NCBI RefSeq assembly: GCF_000282215.1
Contig: NZ_AKJS01000034.1
Location: forward strand, 29,673 to 93,672
Direction: 5' to 3'
Source of the DNA: Pseudomonas sp. GM21
Lineage (GTDB): Bacteria; Pseudomonadota; Gammaproteobacteria; Pseudomonadales; Pseudomonadaceae
Length of the DNA: 64,000 nucleotides
Positions 52,209 to 61,382 of the stretch are shown here, one piece after another. How positions within the stretch are numbered: the first letter of the stretch is position 1; each line of letters opens with the position of its first letter. Both the position numbers and the translations under genes were made by a program. Under the pieces are notes generated by a model. That model ran no database searches. It was not told where the DNA came from and saw only the letters and a list, made by a program, of their open reading frames with translations.

Positions 52209-53582
52209 ATGCGCCAAATCTGGAAATCCTTTCGAGCTCTGTATTTCGCCTCGCTGATGATGTTGATCGGCTCGGGCCTGTTAAGCACGTACCTGGCCTT
52301 GCGCCTGGCCGCCGATAACGTCGACAGCCTGTGGGTCGGTGCGTTGATGGCGGCCAACTATTTCGGCCTGGTGCTGGGCGGCAAGATCGGTCACCGACTG
52401 ATTGCCCGGGTCGGGCATATCCGTGCGTATGCCGCGTGTGCCGGGATTGTTGGTGCGGCCGTGCTCGGCCATGGGTTGACCGACTGGCTGCCGGCCTGGC
52501 TGTTCCTGCGGGTGATCGTCGGCCTGGGCATGATGTGCCAGTACATGGTCATCGAGAGCTGGCTCAACGAACAAGCCGACGCCCACAAGCGCGGCAAGGT
52601 GTTCAGCGGTTACATGATCGCTTCCTATCTGGGGTTGGTACTGGGTCAGTTGATTCTGGTCATGCACCCCGGCCTGGGCCTGGAACTGCTGATGCTGGTC
52701 GCCCTGTGCTTCGCCTTGTGCCTGGTGCCGGTGGCGCTGACTCGACGGATTCACCCGGCGGCGTTGCACCCGGCCCCAATGGAGCCGCGCTTCTTCATCA
52801 AGCGCGTGCCGCAGTCGTTGAGTACGGTGCTGGGGGCGGGGCTGATCGTGGGTTCGTTCTACGGTCTGGCGCCGTTGTATGCCTCCCAACAGGGGTTGTC
52901 CAACGAGCAGGTCGGTCTGTTCATGGGTAGCTGTATTTTTGCCGGCCTGCTGGTGCAGTGGCCGCTGGGTTGGCTGTCCGACCGTTATGACCGGGCACTG
53001 TTGATCCGCTGTTTTGCCTTCAGTCTGGCCGTGGCTGCGTTACCGCTGGCGATCCTGAAGGTCGTGCCGATTGAGGTGTTGTTCATTTCCGGGTTCCTGT
53101 GTTCGCTGGTGCAGTTCTGCCTGTATCCATTGGCGGTAGCGTTCTCCAATGACCACGTCGAAGGAGATCGTCGGGTCTCGCTGACGGCGATGCTGCTGGT
53201 GACCTACGGCGTCGGCGCCAGCATCGGGCCGCTGGTCGCCGGGGTGCTGATGAAGTTGTTTGGCAGCCAGATGCTTTATGCGTTTTTCAGTTTCTTCGCG
53301 CTGGTGCTGGTGTGGCGGATCCGCCCGAAAGCGGTCACCAACCTGCATCAGGTCGACGATGCGCCGCTGCATCACGTGGCCATGCCGGACAGCATGTCGA
53401 GTTCACCGCTGGTGGCGTGCCTTGATCCACGGGTCGATGAGCAGGTCGTGCAGGAGCAGATGCACAGCCCGCCCCATCCAGAATCGGAACCGGGACCCGA
53501 AGTGGAGCCAGAAGCAGATTCGACGCCACCACAAGACCCTGACTCGGGACGCGAACAAAGTTTTACTGAAGCCAGACCCTGA
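52209..53582 (+). CDS. Major facilitator superfamily transporter with acidic C-terminal tail
   Basis: The 457-residue protein has 12 predicted membrane helices, like the YcaD-type branch of the MFS. Landmarks are GSGLLSTYLALRLAADNVDSLWVGALMAANYFGLVLGGKIGHRLIARVGHIRAY and the loop GWLSDRYDRALLIR. The last 65 residues or so are a cytosolic tail rich in Pro, Glu and Asp (HPESEPGPEVEPEADSTPPQDPD) that is not part of the transport fold. The substrate is unknown. The ribosome site AAGGAG is 14 bp from the ATG, somewhat long. A strong terminator follows. Confidence 0.82.
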   Translation: MRQIWKSFRALYFASLMMLIGSGLLSTYLALRLAADNVDSLWVGALMAANYFGLVLGGKIGHRLIARVGHIRAYAACAGIVGAAVLGHGLTDWLPAWLFLRVIVGLGMMCQYMVIESWLNEQADAHKRGKVFSGYMIASYLGLVLGQLILVMHPGLGLELLMLVALCFALCLVPVALTRRIHPAALHPAPMEPRFFIKRVPQSLSTVLGAGLIVGSFYGLAPLYASQQGLSNEQVGLFMGSCIFAGLLVQWPLGWLSDRYDRALLIRCFAFSLAVAALPLAILKVVPIEVLFISGFLCSLVQFCLYPLAVAFSNDHVEGDRRVSLTAMLLVTYGVGASIGPLVAGVLMKLFGSQMLYAFFSFFALVLVWRIRPKAVTNLHQVDDAPLHHVAMPDSMSSSPLVACLDPRVDEQVVQEQMHSPPHPESEPGPEVEPEADSTPPQDPDSGREQSFTEARP

Positions 53583-53597
53583 TTTTGCATGCATAAA

Positions 53598-53635
53598 AAA
53601 ACGGGCAGTCACCGCAAGGGACTGCCCGTTTTTTT
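53598..53635. terminator. Intrinsic terminator between the MFS gene and flgZ
   Basis: AAACGGGCAGTC pairs with GACTGCCCGTTT around ACCGCAAGG and is followed by T residues. The A-run on the other side lets it serve the convergent flgZ as well. Confidence 0.9.
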
Positions 53636-53646
53636 GACGCGTCGTA

Positions 53647-54393
53647 TCAGAGGTCGTCTTTGTCGAAGCGCCGTGCTTCACGTTGAAGCTGGTACACGAA
53701 CCGCTCGACCTGACGCTGCACCAGCCCGCTCATGTTATGAAAACGGATACCGGCGAAGGTAGTGGAGACCTTTTCTTCGAAGTGCAGATAACGCAACTCC
53801 ACGGGTGTGGTCATGCTGCCGAAGGGCAGGGCGGCGGTGAAGCGGTCGTAGACCTGACCCAATTGCAGCCGGCCGGTAATGTCGCCGTCAAAACGCAGCT
53901 TGCAGCCGGTGGCGGAAATATCCAGCAGCTTGCCGCTGACCGGCGATTTGAGCTTTTCACCACCCAGTTCGACCTCGACCAACTGCGCCAGCTTCAATGC
54001 CGCCCGGAAGGCGTTGCGGCGCTGGTGGTAAACCACTTCGTCAGGGAGTTTGCCGCGATAGCAGCGCGTGTTGCTGAATTCGTCGATGCTCAGTGGGCCG
54101 TTGCTTTCCCAGGCGATGCGCACACCATCATGGAAGCCTTCGACCCGAAACGACTCGCCCGCCAGCAGATAGCGCTCGCCATCGCGCGGCACCATTTCGT
54201 CCAGGGCGATCATGTTGGCGTCACGATCGACGTCTACCAGATAGCTCTGGAAACGCTGGTTGCGCTCATGAAACGTAATGATCAGCGGGTCATGACTCTC
54301 TTGTAGCTGCCGAAGGTTGCCAGCGATCTCCATTGGTGTGGAAAGCACCTTGGGTGGCTGCGGAGCATCTTCCGCGTTTAAGGCATAGGACAC
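53647..54393 (-). CDS. flgZ: Flagellar brake protein FlgZ/YcgR (PilZ)
   Basis: The 248-residue protein has an N-terminal YcgR domain (about 15-115) and a PilZ c-di-GMP domain whose binding motifs are QRRNAFR (124-130) and DISATG (158-163). When c-di-GMP is high it slows the flagellar motor. The start is GTG, with GGAG ten bases upstream; a nearby ATGATG is out of frame. It follows flgM and flgN as the third gene of the operon, the usual Pseudomonas arrangement. Confidence 0.9.
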   Translation of the reverse strand: MSYALNAEDAPQPPKVLSTPMEIAGNLRQLQESHDPLIITFHERNQRFQSYLVDVDRDANMIALDEMVPRDGERYLLAGESFRVEGFHDGVRIAWESNGPLSIDEFSNTRCYRGKLPDEVVYHQRRNAFRAALKLAQLVEVELGGEKLKSPVSGKLLDISATGCKLRFDGDITGRLQLGQVYDRFTAALPFGSMTTPVELRYLHFEEKVSTTFAGIRFHNMSGLVQRQVERFVYQLQREARRFDKDDL

Positions 54394-54485
54394 GGTTCAT
54401 CATTCTCCGGACAAAATATGACTGCGCATAGCCGGCATATTGCCAGCATGTGGCACGTCTTGATAGAGCGAACTCATCGACAGGT

Positions 54486-54953
54486 TCAAGCCTGACTGAG
54501 CGGGCGTGGCTTCGCTAAGTGGGAGGTCGATCCGCGGGCATCGTAAAGCGCGGGTGGTTCGCCGCCGGTAAGAATTTTCAGCTGATTGGCCGTGGCGGCC
54601 TGCTGAATCAGGATCGACTGACCATTGTTGACATTGATCGTCTGGCACTGAGTCAGCAGGGCTGTCAGCGCGTCGCTCTGTTCCAGCAGTTGCTCACCGA
54701 CGCTTGATTGGCTGGCGAGTTGCTCCAGGCCCTGGCGATTGGTGGGCAGGTTGAGGCTGGCGAGGATTTCGCTGCGTTTGCGGCCATGCTGTTCGAGCAG
54801 AATGATCATTGCCTGTTTGCTCGCCAGAATGTCTTCGAGCAGCGGCATGTCGCGACCATGCAGTGCGAGGGACTCGGTCTGCAGCAATTCCAGCAAGTGT
54901 TGAGCTGGAGCGAAGTCGTCGATGATCAGTTGCAGTAAATTAGTGTCGTGCAT
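54486..54953 (-). CDS. flgN: Flagellar export chaperone FlgN
   Basis: The 155-residue largely helical protein has an N-terminal coiled coil (LLQLIIDDFAPAQHLLELLQTESLALHGRDMPLLEDILASKQAMIILLEQHG) and a flexible C-terminus. FlgN escorts the hook-filament junction proteins FlgK and FlgL to the export gate. AAGG precedes the ATG. It lies 48 bp after flgM. Identity rests on position and helix pattern as much as on sequence. Confidence 0.88.
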   Translation of the reverse strand: MHDTNLLQLIIDDFAPAQHLLELLQTESLALHGRDMPLLEDILASKQAMIILLEQHGRKRSEILASLNLPTNRQGLEQLASQSSVGEQLLEQSDALTALLTQCQTINVNNGQSILIQQAATANQLKILTGGEPPALYDARGSTSHLAKPRPLSQA

Positions 54954-55001
54954 GGCTGGCCTTGGGGTTTAAGCGTCCAAAAGCCTGGCGCAGGCCGTGG
55001 C

Positions 55002-55328
55002 CTAGCGCTGGGCTTCGAAGTTGAGCAGTTTGCTGGCTACACGGTTGCTGTCGACTTTATAGCTGCCATCGGCAATCGCTGCTTTCAACTCGGCCACCCG
55101 GGCGTTGTCGACGGCAGGCTGATCGCGCAGCTTGTCAGTGACCTTCTGCAACTGCTGAGCCTCATTGCTGAGGTGTACCGATTCCCCGCTTTTGGCGGTA
55201 CTGGCCTGTTCTGCCAGGGTATTCAGCGGCGCGGATTTGCCGGCTTCGGCAGTGTCCTTGCTGGCGCTGGTACGCGTACTGCCGGGCAGTGACGAGGAAC
55301 TGTTCAAACGGTTGAAGTCGATGACCAT
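55002..55328 (-). CDS. flgM: Anti-sigma28 factor FlgM
   Basis: The 108-residue protein has the typical MVIDFNRLN start, a disordered N-terminal half and a helical C-terminal half that binds FliA ([55 protein letters not shown]). It holds back late flagellar genes until the hook is finished and FlgM is exported. AGAGGTT precedes the ATG. A sigma28-type promoter lies 37-63 bp upstream, so the gene is under its own sigma factor. Confidence 0.94.
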   Translation of the reverse strand: MVIDFNRLNSSSSLPGSTRTSASKDTAEAGKSAPLNTLAEQASTAKSGESVHLSNEAQQLQKVTDKLRDQPAVDNARVAELKAAIADGSYKVDSNRVASKLLNFEAQR

Positions 55329-55364
55329 GATTAAAAACCTCTGGGAATTTGGACGCTTGCCATG

Positions 55365-55391
55365 TTTTCGGCTCTCCCTGCAAAAACTTTA
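55365..55391 (-). promoter_or_regulatory. Sigma28 (FliA) promoter of flgMN-flgZ
   Basis: On the minus strand TAAA (55391-55388), a 15-bp spacer and GCCGAAAA (55372-55365) match the consensus TAAA-N15-GCCGATAA with one mismatch. Confidence 0.75.
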
Positions 55392-55494
55392 GGCCCATTT
55401 ATCAATGAGCGTGCATGCGCCAGCGCATTTCCGGCGTGCGGCACAGTTTAGGGAACAGCTACGGTCAGCGCCATATTTTCACCCACAGAGATCT

Positions 55495-56256
55495 CTACAT
55501 GGTCACTTCCACCTGGCCTGGCGCGATGACTTGCGCCTTGATGACCCGTTGGGAGTTGAGGTTTTTCACCCGAATCTGTTCACGCAAACCGCCATTCGAC
55601 AGGGCTTCGCCCGGCATGCGCACGCTGAGCGTACCGCTGCGGGCGGTAATCACCACCTGGTCGCCCTTGGTGATGACTTCGGCCTGTTCCAGATGAACCT
55701 GCGTCAGGACCTGATCGGTGACCGTTGGTCGGGTCAGTTTCTGCCCGATCGCCTGATCCGTGGAGGTGAAATAACCCTGGCTGATCAGGCTGATGTCTCG
55801 TTCGCGCAGCATGACGTCACCCGGTTCGATATAGCCGGCTCGCTTGAGTGGTCGGGTGGTGGTGACAACGTCGCGAAACAGGCGGACTTGAGCGGGTACG
55901 AAAACCGTCCAGGGGGCGCTGCTGTCGCACCGGACCTTGACCGTGACCCGACCAATCGGGGTCGCCGGGCTCTCTAAAGTGGCTGTCAATTCCTTGTCGC
56001 ACAGGGGCATACGCAGTCGGGGGTCGAGCTGGTTGACCTGAATCTCATAGCGACCTTCGGTTTGACTGCTCGCCAAATAGTCTTCGACAGTGAACTCAAG
56101 AAAGCCCTGAGTGACGCCGATAAGCATGTCAGGCAAGGTAACTGCATCAGCAAGGGCAGGACTGTCAGCGTTGAACAGGCACACGGCCGATATCGCGCAA
56201 AGCCATTGGCGAGCGTTTGATGTCAGGCGTCGAAAAAATGTCGGTTCTGTGTTCAT
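55495..56256 (-). CDS. flgA: Flagellar P-ring assembly chaperone FlgA
   Basis: The 253-residue periplasmic protein has an N-terminal signal region (RRLTSNARQWLCAISAVCLFNADSPALA). The SAF-type C-terminal domain includes RAGYIEPGDVMLRERDISLISQGYFTSTDQAIGQKLTRPT and the closing ALSNGGLREQIRVKNLNSQRVIKAQVIAPGQVEVTM. It helps FlgI form the P ring. No ribosome site precedes ATG 56256, and a sigma54-like sequence ends only 11 bp upstream, so the start or promoter assignment is not settled. Divergent from cheV. Confidence 0.92.
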   Translation of the reverse strand: MNTEPTFFRRLTSNARQWLCAISAVCLFNADSPALADAVTLPDMLIGVTQGFLEFTVEDYLASSQTEGRYEIQVNQLDPRLRMPLCDKELTATLESPATPIGRVTVKVRCDSSAPWTVFVPAQVRLFRDVVTTTRPLKRAGYIEPGDVMLRERDISLISQGYFTSTDQAIGQKLTRPTVTDQVLTQVHLEQAEVITKGDQVVITARSGTLSVRMPGEALSNGGLREQIRVKNLNSQRVIKAQVIAPGQVEVTM

Positions 56257-56267
56257 AAGCGTTCAAA

Positions 56268-56283
56268 AGCAAGCGCCGTGCCG
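56268..56283 (-). promoter_or_regulatory. Sigma54-like -24/-12 element before flgA
   Basis: On the minus strand CGGCAC (56283-56278), 5 bp, TTGCT (56272-56268) fits the GG/GC pattern of RpoN promoters. Transcription would begin about one base before the annotated ATG, leaving almost no leader, so either the start codon is further in or the match is chance. Confidence 0.4.
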
Positions 56284-56337
56284 TTTAGTGATGACAGCGC
56301 GTCGCAACACACTCAAGCGTTGTGTAGGAGTCGGTGC

Positions 56338-57270
56338 ATGGCTGGTGTAATGGATGCGGTAAACCAGCGCACGCAACTGGTAGGGCAGAATCGCCTCGAG
56401 CTGTTGTTGTTCCGTCTCGACGGCCAGCAGCTTTATGGGATCAACGTGTTCAAGGTTCGGGAGGTGCTGCAATGCCCCAAACTCACGCTGATGCCCAAAT
56501 CCAGTCCTGTCGTGTGCGGTGTGGCAAGTATCCGGGGGGCAACCATTCCGATTCTTGATCTGGCGATGGCGACCGGCTCCGGCGCGTTGAAAGATCAAAG
56601 CAATCCGTTCGTGATCATCACGGAGTACAACACCAAGACCCAGGGTTTCCTGGTGCGCTCGGTGGAACGCATCGTCAACATGAACTGGGAGGAGATTCAT
56701 CCGCCACCCAAGGGTACCGGACGCGATCATTACCTGACGGCTGTGACGCGGGTCGACAACCAGCTGGTCGAAATCATCGACGTCGAAAAAGTGTTGGCGG
56801 AAGTAGCGCCGACACCGGACGCGATTTCAGCCGGTGTGATCGATGTCGAGACCCAGCACAAGGCCTTGTCCTTGAAGGTCTTGACGGTCGATGACTCGTC
56901 GGTGGCGCGCAAGCAGGTCACTCGTTGCCTGCAAACCGTCGGCGTTGAAGTGGTGGCGTTGAACGACGGCAGGCAAGCGCTGGATTACCTGCGCAAGCTG
57001 GTCGACGAAGGGAAAAAGCCGGAAGAAGAGTTCCTGATGATGATTTCCGACATCGAGATGCCGGAGATGGACGGGTACACGCTGACGGCCGAGATCCGCA
57101 ACGACCCACGCATGCAAAAGCTTCATATCATCCTGCATACTTCGTTGTCGGGGGTTTTCAATCAGGCGATGGTCAAGAAAGTCGGTGCCGATGACTTCCT
57201 TGCCAAGTTCCGTCCTGATGACCTGGCATCCCGGGTAGTCGACCGGATCAAAGCAGCAGATATCAGCTAG
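56338..57270 (+). CDS. cheV: Chemotaxis protein CheV
   Basis: The 310-residue protein has a CheW-like coupling domain (about 17-155; LLLFRLDGQQLYGINVFKVREVL, CGVASIRGATIPILDLA) fused to a receiver domain (about 178-305; TVDDSSVARKQV, phosphoacceptor in MISDIEMPEMDGY). It couples receptors to CheA, and its phosphorylation aids adaptation. AGGAG precedes the ATG at 56338; the frame is open upstream without support. cheR follows after 46 bp. Confidence 0.93.
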   Translation: MAGVMDAVNQRTQLVGQNRLELLLFRLDGQQLYGINVFKVREVLQCPKLTLMPKSSPVVCGVASIRGATIPILDLAMATGSGALKDQSNPFVIITEYNTKTQGFLVRSVERIVNMNWEEIHPPPKGTGRDHYLTAVTRVDNQLVEIIDVEKVLAEVAPTPDAISAGVIDVETQHKALSLKVLTVDDSSVARKQVTRCLQTVGVEVVALNDGRQALDYLRKLVDEGKKPEEEFLMMISDIEMPEMDGYTLTAEIRNDPRMQKLHIILHTSLSGVFNQAMVKKVGADDFLAKFRPDDLASRVVDRIKAADIS

Positions 57271-57316
57271 GAGCCTTCTGCTCCTGGTGGTTCATACGAT
57301 TTAAGAGGCGGCATCT

Positions 57317-58144
57317 TTGTCTACGGGTAATTTGGATTTCGAACAGTTCCGGGTCTTCCTGGAAAAGGCCTGTGGCATTTTGCTCGGTGAAAACAAGCAG
57401 TACCTGGTCTCGAGCCGTCTCAACAAACTGATGGAACAGCAGGGCATCAAGTCGCTGGGTGAACTGGTCCAGCGCATTCAGACCCAGCCACGCAGCGGTT
57501 TGCGCGAGATGGTGGTGGATGCCATGACCACCAACGAAACCTTGTGGTTTCGTGACACCTATCCCTTTGAAGTATTGAAGAACAAGGTGTTGCCCGAAGC
57601 CATCAAGGCCGCACCTGGTCAGCGCTTGCGGATCTGGTCGGCGGCCTGTTCATCGGGGCAGGAACCGTATTCGCTGTCGATGTCCATCGATGAGTTCGAG
57701 CGCGTCAACCTGGGCCAATTGAAGATGGGCGCGCAGATTGTGGCCACCGATCTGTCCGGCACCATGCTGACCAACTGCAAGACTGGCGAGTACGACAGCC
57801 TGGCGATTGGCCGTGGTCTGTCGCCCGAGCGCCTTCAGCGTTATTTCGACCCGAAAGGGCCGGGACGCTGGGCAATCAAGGCGCCGATCAAGAGCCGGGT
57901 GGAGTTTCGCTCGTTCAACCTGCTGGATAGCTACGCAGCGCTGGGCAAGTTCGACATCGTGTTCTGCCGCAACGTGCTGATCTACTTCTCCGCCGAGGTG
58001 AAAAAAGACATCCTGTTGCGCATTCACAGCACGCTCAAGCCAGGTGGCTATCTGTTCCTCGGCGCGTCCGAAGCGCTGAACGGTTTGCCGGATCATTACC
58101 AGATGGTCCAGTGCAGCCCGGGGATTATTTACCAGGCGAAGTGA
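57317..58144 (+). CDS. cheR: Chemotaxis methyltransferase CheR, TTG start
   Basis: The 275-residue enzyme uses S-adenosylmethionine to methylate receptor glutamates. Its N-terminal helical domain is DFEQFRVFLEKACGILLGENKQYLVSSRLNKLM. Its catalytic domain has RIWSAACSSGQEPYSLSMSI, IVATDLSGTMLTNCKTGEY, FDIVFCRNVLIYFS and GGYLFLGASEAL. The start is TTG, nine bases after AGAGG; no ATG or GTG nearby gives a full N-terminus. It forms an operon with cheV and ends at a strong terminator. Confidence 0.93.
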   Translation: MSTGNLDFEQFRVFLEKACGILLGENKQYLVSSRLNKLMEQQGIKSLGELVQRIQTQPRSGLREMVVDAMTTNETLWFRDTYPFEVLKNKVLPEAIKAAPGQRLRIWSAACSSGQEPYSLSMSIDEFERVNLGQLKMGAQIVATDLSGTMLTNCKTGEYDSLAIGRGLSPERLQRYFDPKGPGRWAIKAPIKSRVEFRSFNLLDSYAALGKFDIVFCRNVLIYFSAEVKKDILLRIHSTLKPGGYLFLGASEALNGLPDHYQMVQCSPGIIYQAK

Positions 58145-58164
58145 TTCGTTGGCAGGATCAAAAA

Positions 58165-58195
58165 AACGGGAGACCTCAGAGGGCTCCCGTTTTTT
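58165..58195 (+). terminator. Intrinsic terminator of cheVR
   Basis: AACGGGAG (58165-58172) pairs with CTCCCGTT (58184-58191), followed by T residues. Confidence 0.87.
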
Positions 58196-58353
58196 ATGCC
58201 TGATTTTTTTCCTCCAGCACCTCCCACAGGGGAATGGAGTTGCCAGTGAGAAAGCGGCAGAAAAGCGGCAGATGGCGGAAACCGGTTGCCGCTTTTCTGG
58301 CATTGCCGCCTTGCCACTCCCGGCAAAGCCCCGGTTTATGGGCTTTTTTCATT

Positions 58354-58369
58354 TGGCACGCCGCTTGCT
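58354..58369 (+). promoter_or_regulatory. Sigma54 promoter of flgBCDE
   Basis: TGGCAC (58354-58359), 5 bp, TTGCT (58365-58369) matches the RpoN -24/-12 consensus. It is 45 bp before the flgB start, leaving a leader of about 33 bases. Flagellar basal-body operons in Pseudomonas are FleQ/RpoN dependent. Confidence 0.85.
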
Positions 58370-58414
58370 ATGTCTCCTGTTACGAAAAATCAGGTCACCC
58401 GAAGGTTTCCCGAC

Positions 58415-58822
58415 ATGAGCATCAGCTTCGATAAAGCGCTCGGTATCCACGAACAAGCCCTGGGCTTCCGCGCTCAGCGTGCCGAAGTCCTGGCCAACAA
58501 CATCACCAACGCCGATACCCCGAACTACAAGGCTCGGGACCTGGACTTCTCGAAAGTGCTCGCCGCACAGAACGAGAAAACCAAGAGCGGTACGTTTGCC
58601 TTGAACATGACCAACAGCCGTCATATCGAAGCCCAAGGCCTGGGCAATGGCGACGAGTCGCTGCTGTATCGCACGCCGATGCAACCGTCGATTGACCAGA
58701 ACACCGTGGACGCCCAGCTGGAACAGTCGAACTACGCGGAAAACGCCGTCGGCTTCCAGGCCAGCTTCACCCTGCTCAACAGCAAATTCAAAGGGCTGGT
58801 GTCAGCCCTGCGCGGAGAGTAA
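58415..58822 (+). CDS. flgB: Flagellar basal-body rod protein FlgB
   Basis: The 135-residue proximal rod protein has the family signature near the N-terminus (RAEVLANNITNADTPNYKARDLDF) and the C-terminal helix ENAVGFQASFTLLNSKFKGLVSALRGE that packs in the rod. GAAGG precedes the ATG at 58415. First gene of flgBCDE; flgC begins three bases after its stop. Confidence 0.95.
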   Translation: MSISFDKALGIHEQALGFRAQRAEVLANNITNADTPNYKARDLDFSKVLAAQNEKTKSGTFALNMTNSRHIEAQGLGNGDESLLYRTPMQPSIDQNTVDAQLEQSNYAENAVGFQASFTLLNSKFKGLVSALRGE

Positions 58823-58825
58823 GCC

Positions 58826-59269
58826 ATGTCCCTTTCCAGTGTTTTCAACATTGCCGGTAGCGGCATGAGCGCTCAAACCACGCGCCTGAACACCGTGGCC
58901 TCGAACATCGCCAACGCCGAAACCGTTTCGTCGAGCATCGACCAGACCTATCGCGCCCGTCACCCGGTGTTCGCCACCATGTTCCAGGGCGGCCAGAGCG
59001 GCGGCAGCGATTCGCTGTTCCAGAACCAGGATGCTGCCGGTCAAGGCGTGCAAGTGCTGGGCGTGGTCGAAGACCAGAGCAACCTTGAAGCGCGCTACGA
59101 GCCGAACCATCCGGCTGCCGACGCCAAGGGTTACGTCTACTACCCGAACGTCAACGTCGTCGAAGAAATGGCCGACATGATTTCCGCGAGCCGTTCGTTC
59201 CAGACCAACGCCGAAATGATGAACACCGCCAAAACCATGATGCAGAAGGTCCTGACCCTCGGTCAGTGA
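58826..59269 (+). CDS. flgC: Flagellar basal-body rod protein FlgC
   Basis: The 147-residue rod protein has an N-terminal MSLSSVFNIAGSGMSAQTTRLNTVASNIANAETV and a C-terminal NVVEEMADMISASRSFQTNAEMMNTAKTMMQKVLTLGQ, the two helices that form the rod coiled coil. GGAGAG in the end of flgB serves as its ribosome site. Confidence 0.95.
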   Translation: MSLSSVFNIAGSGMSAQTTRLNTVASNIANAETVSSSIDQTYRARHPVFATMFQGGQSGGSDSLFQNQDAAGQGVQVLGVVEDQSNLEARYEPNHPAADAKGYVYYPNVNVVEEMADMISASRSFQTNAEMMNTAKTMMQKVLTLGQ

Positions 59270-59284
59270 TAAGGGGCGACTCAG

Positions 59285-60010
59285 ATGAGTGTTATCGATA
59301 CCAGCGTCGGCGTGAACATCAAGGATGTTTTAGCCAATTCTTCGGTCAAGACCAACCCCACCAGCAACGACGGCCTGGCCGGAGCCACTGGCAGTGCCAC
59401 TGGCAAGAAAGCGTTGGGCAAGGACGCGTTCCTGCAATTGCTGGTCACCCAGCTGAAAAACCAGAACCCGCTGGAGCCGCAGGACAACGGTGAGTTCGTG
59501 GCTCAGTTGGCGCAGTTCAGTAGCCTGGAAGGCATCACCACGCTCAACGATACGGTCACCGGCATTGCCGGCAATTACAACTCGTCGCAAGCGTTGCAAG
59601 CGTCTTCGCTGGTCGGCCGCTCGGTTGTCGCCCAGACCGACACCGCCGTGGTCGATACCTCCAAAAGTTTCAACGGTACGGCGGTCGTGCCGGCATCGAC
59701 GAACCCGGTGACGGTCAAGATCACCGATGCCGATGGCAAAGTCATTCGCACCATCGACCTGGGCAGCCAGGCAGCCGGCAACGCCAGTTTCATCTGGGAT
59801 GGCAAGAACGATGCGGGCGAAGTGGCCAAGGCCGGGACGTACAAGTTCGCCGCCACCGCGACTTACGACAGCCAGGCGACCTCGCTGGTGACTTACCTGC
59901 CCGCAACCGTCAACAGCGTGACCATCAGCCAGACCGGCGGTGAGTTGATGCTGAACCTGGCCGGCCTGGGCAGCATTGCCCTGTCCAAAGTACAAACCAT
60001 TGGTATATAG
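59285..60010 (+). CDS. flgD: Flagellar hook capping protein FlgD
   Basis: The 241-residue hook scaffolding protein has an N-terminal export and cap segment with GKDAFLQLLVTQLKNQNPLEPQDNGEFVAQLAQFSSLEGI, then the FlgD Ig/Tudor-like part (VVPASTNPVTVKITDADGKVIRTIDLGSQAAGNASFIWDGKNDAGEVAKAGTY). It caps the growing hook while FlgE subunits add. Confidence 0.95.
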   Translation: MSVIDTSVGVNIKDVLANSSVKTNPTSNDGLAGATGSATGKKALGKDAFLQLLVTQLKNQNPLEPQDNGEFVAQLAQFSSLEGITTLNDTVTGIAGNYNSSQALQASSLVGRSVVAQTDTAVVDTSKSFNGTAVVPASTNPVTVKITDADGKVIRTIDLGSQAAGNASFIWDGKNDAGEVAKAGTYKFAATATYDSQATSLVTYLPATVNSVTISQTGGELMLNLAGLGSIALSKVQTIGI

Positions 60011-60041
60011 AGCCGACTAACACGGCACAAAGGAGTGGAAT

Positions 60042-61358
60042 ATGTCTTTCAATATCGGCCTTAGCGGTCTCTATGCAGCCAACAAACAACTGGACGTAAC
60101 CGGCAACAACATCGCCAACGTCGCGACCACCGGTTTCAAATCCTCCCGTGCAGAATTCGAAGACGTGTACTCGGCCACCCGCCTGGGCACCGGCAGCAAG
60201 ACCATCGGCAACGGCGTGCGCCTGGCCAACGTCTCCCAACAGTTCGGCCAGGGCGATGTGAACAACACCGGCAACGTGTTGGACATGGGCATCCAGGGCA
60301 ACGGTTTCTTCATCATGAGCGACAACGGTTCCCTGAGCTACACCCGTGCCGGCGCGTTCAAGACCAACGCCGAAAACTACGTGGTCGACAACAACGGTAA
60401 TCGCTTGCAGGGTTATGGCGTAGACGCCAATGGCAAGATCATCAACGGCGTGCTGACTGACCTGAAAATCGACACGTCGAGCCTGGCGCCGAATGCGACC
60501 ACGCGTGTCGATCAGACGATGAACCTGAACTCCTCGGATCCGCTGCCAACCGTGACGCCGTTCAACGTCAAGGACACCAACAGCTACAACAAGACCATTT
60601 CCACCCCTGTGTACGACACGCAGGGCAACCAGCACACGATGGACCAGTACTACGTTAAAAATGCGGCGTCCAACTCCTGGACCGTTTACACCTACATGGA
60701 CGGCCGTAGCCCAACCGACCCGCTTGCAAACCCTCCGGTGCCGATCACGGCTGACCTCACCTTCAATCCTGATGGCAGCATCAAGACCCTGACGGGTGGC
60801 GCGGGCTGGACGCAAACCGGTACCACTCTGACCATGACAGGCTGGAAACCGGGCGTGCTGGTTGACGCCAACGCCAACCCGCCAACCTGGGCCCTGAACG
60901 GTTCGGACGCCGCTGTTGGCGGTATTGCCTTCGACATGACTAAAACCTCGTCGTACGCCTCGCCAACCGCCCGTACTGCGCAGTTCCAGGACGGCTACGC
61001 CACTGGCCAGATCGCCAGTCTGACCATCGATGAAAACGGTGTCATGACCGCCAACTTCACCAACCAGCAAACCAAGGCCATCGGCCAGGTAGCCATTGCC
61101 AGCTTCGCCAACGAACAAGGCTTGCAGCCAATCGGTGGTTCTAGCTGGAAAGAAACATTTTCCTCGGGTGTGGCGGGTATCGATGCACCGAAAACCGGCA
61201 CGCTGGGTTCAGTGGTTTCCAACTCCCTGGAAGAGTCCAACGTCAACCTGACCAATGAACTGGTTGATTTGATCAAGGCGCAGAGCAACTACCAGGCGAA
61301 CGCCAAGACCATCTCCACCCAGAGCACCATCATGCAGACCATCATTCAGATGGCTTGA
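60042..61358 (+). CDS. flgE: Flagellar hook protein FlgE
   Basis: The 438-residue hook subunit has an N-terminal rod-type helix (MSFNIGLSGLYAANKQLDVTGNNIANVATTGFKSSRAEFEDVY), a variable middle domain exposed on the hook, and a C-terminal helix (SNVNLTNELVDLIKAQSNYQANAKTISTQSTIMQTIIQMA). AGGAG precedes the ATG. A terminator follows, so flgF and later genes are not continued here; they must lie elsewhere. Confidence 0.95.
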   Translation: MSFNIGLSGLYAANKQLDVTGNNIANVATTGFKSSRAEFEDVYSATRLGTGSKTIGNGVRLANVSQQFGQGDVNNTGNVLDMGIQGNGFFIMSDNGSLSYTRAGAFKTNAENYVVDNNGNRLQGYGVDANGKIINGVLTDLKIDTSSLAPNATTRVDQTMNLNSSDPLPTVTPFNVKDTNSYNKTISTPVYDTQGNQHTMDQYYVKNAASNSWTVYTYMDGRSPTDPLANPPVPITADLTFNPDGSIKTLTGGAGWTQTGTTLTMTGWKPGVLVDANANPPTWALNGSDAAVGGIAFDMTKTSSYASPTARTAQFQDGYATGQIASLTIDENGVMTANFTNQQTKAIGQVAIASFANEQGLQPIGGSSWKETFSSGVAGIDAPKTGTLGSVVSNSLEESNVNLTNELVDLIKAQSNYQANAKTISTQSTIMQTIIQMA

Positions 61359-61382
61359 TGCCTGATAGCGTTACTTGAAGAG

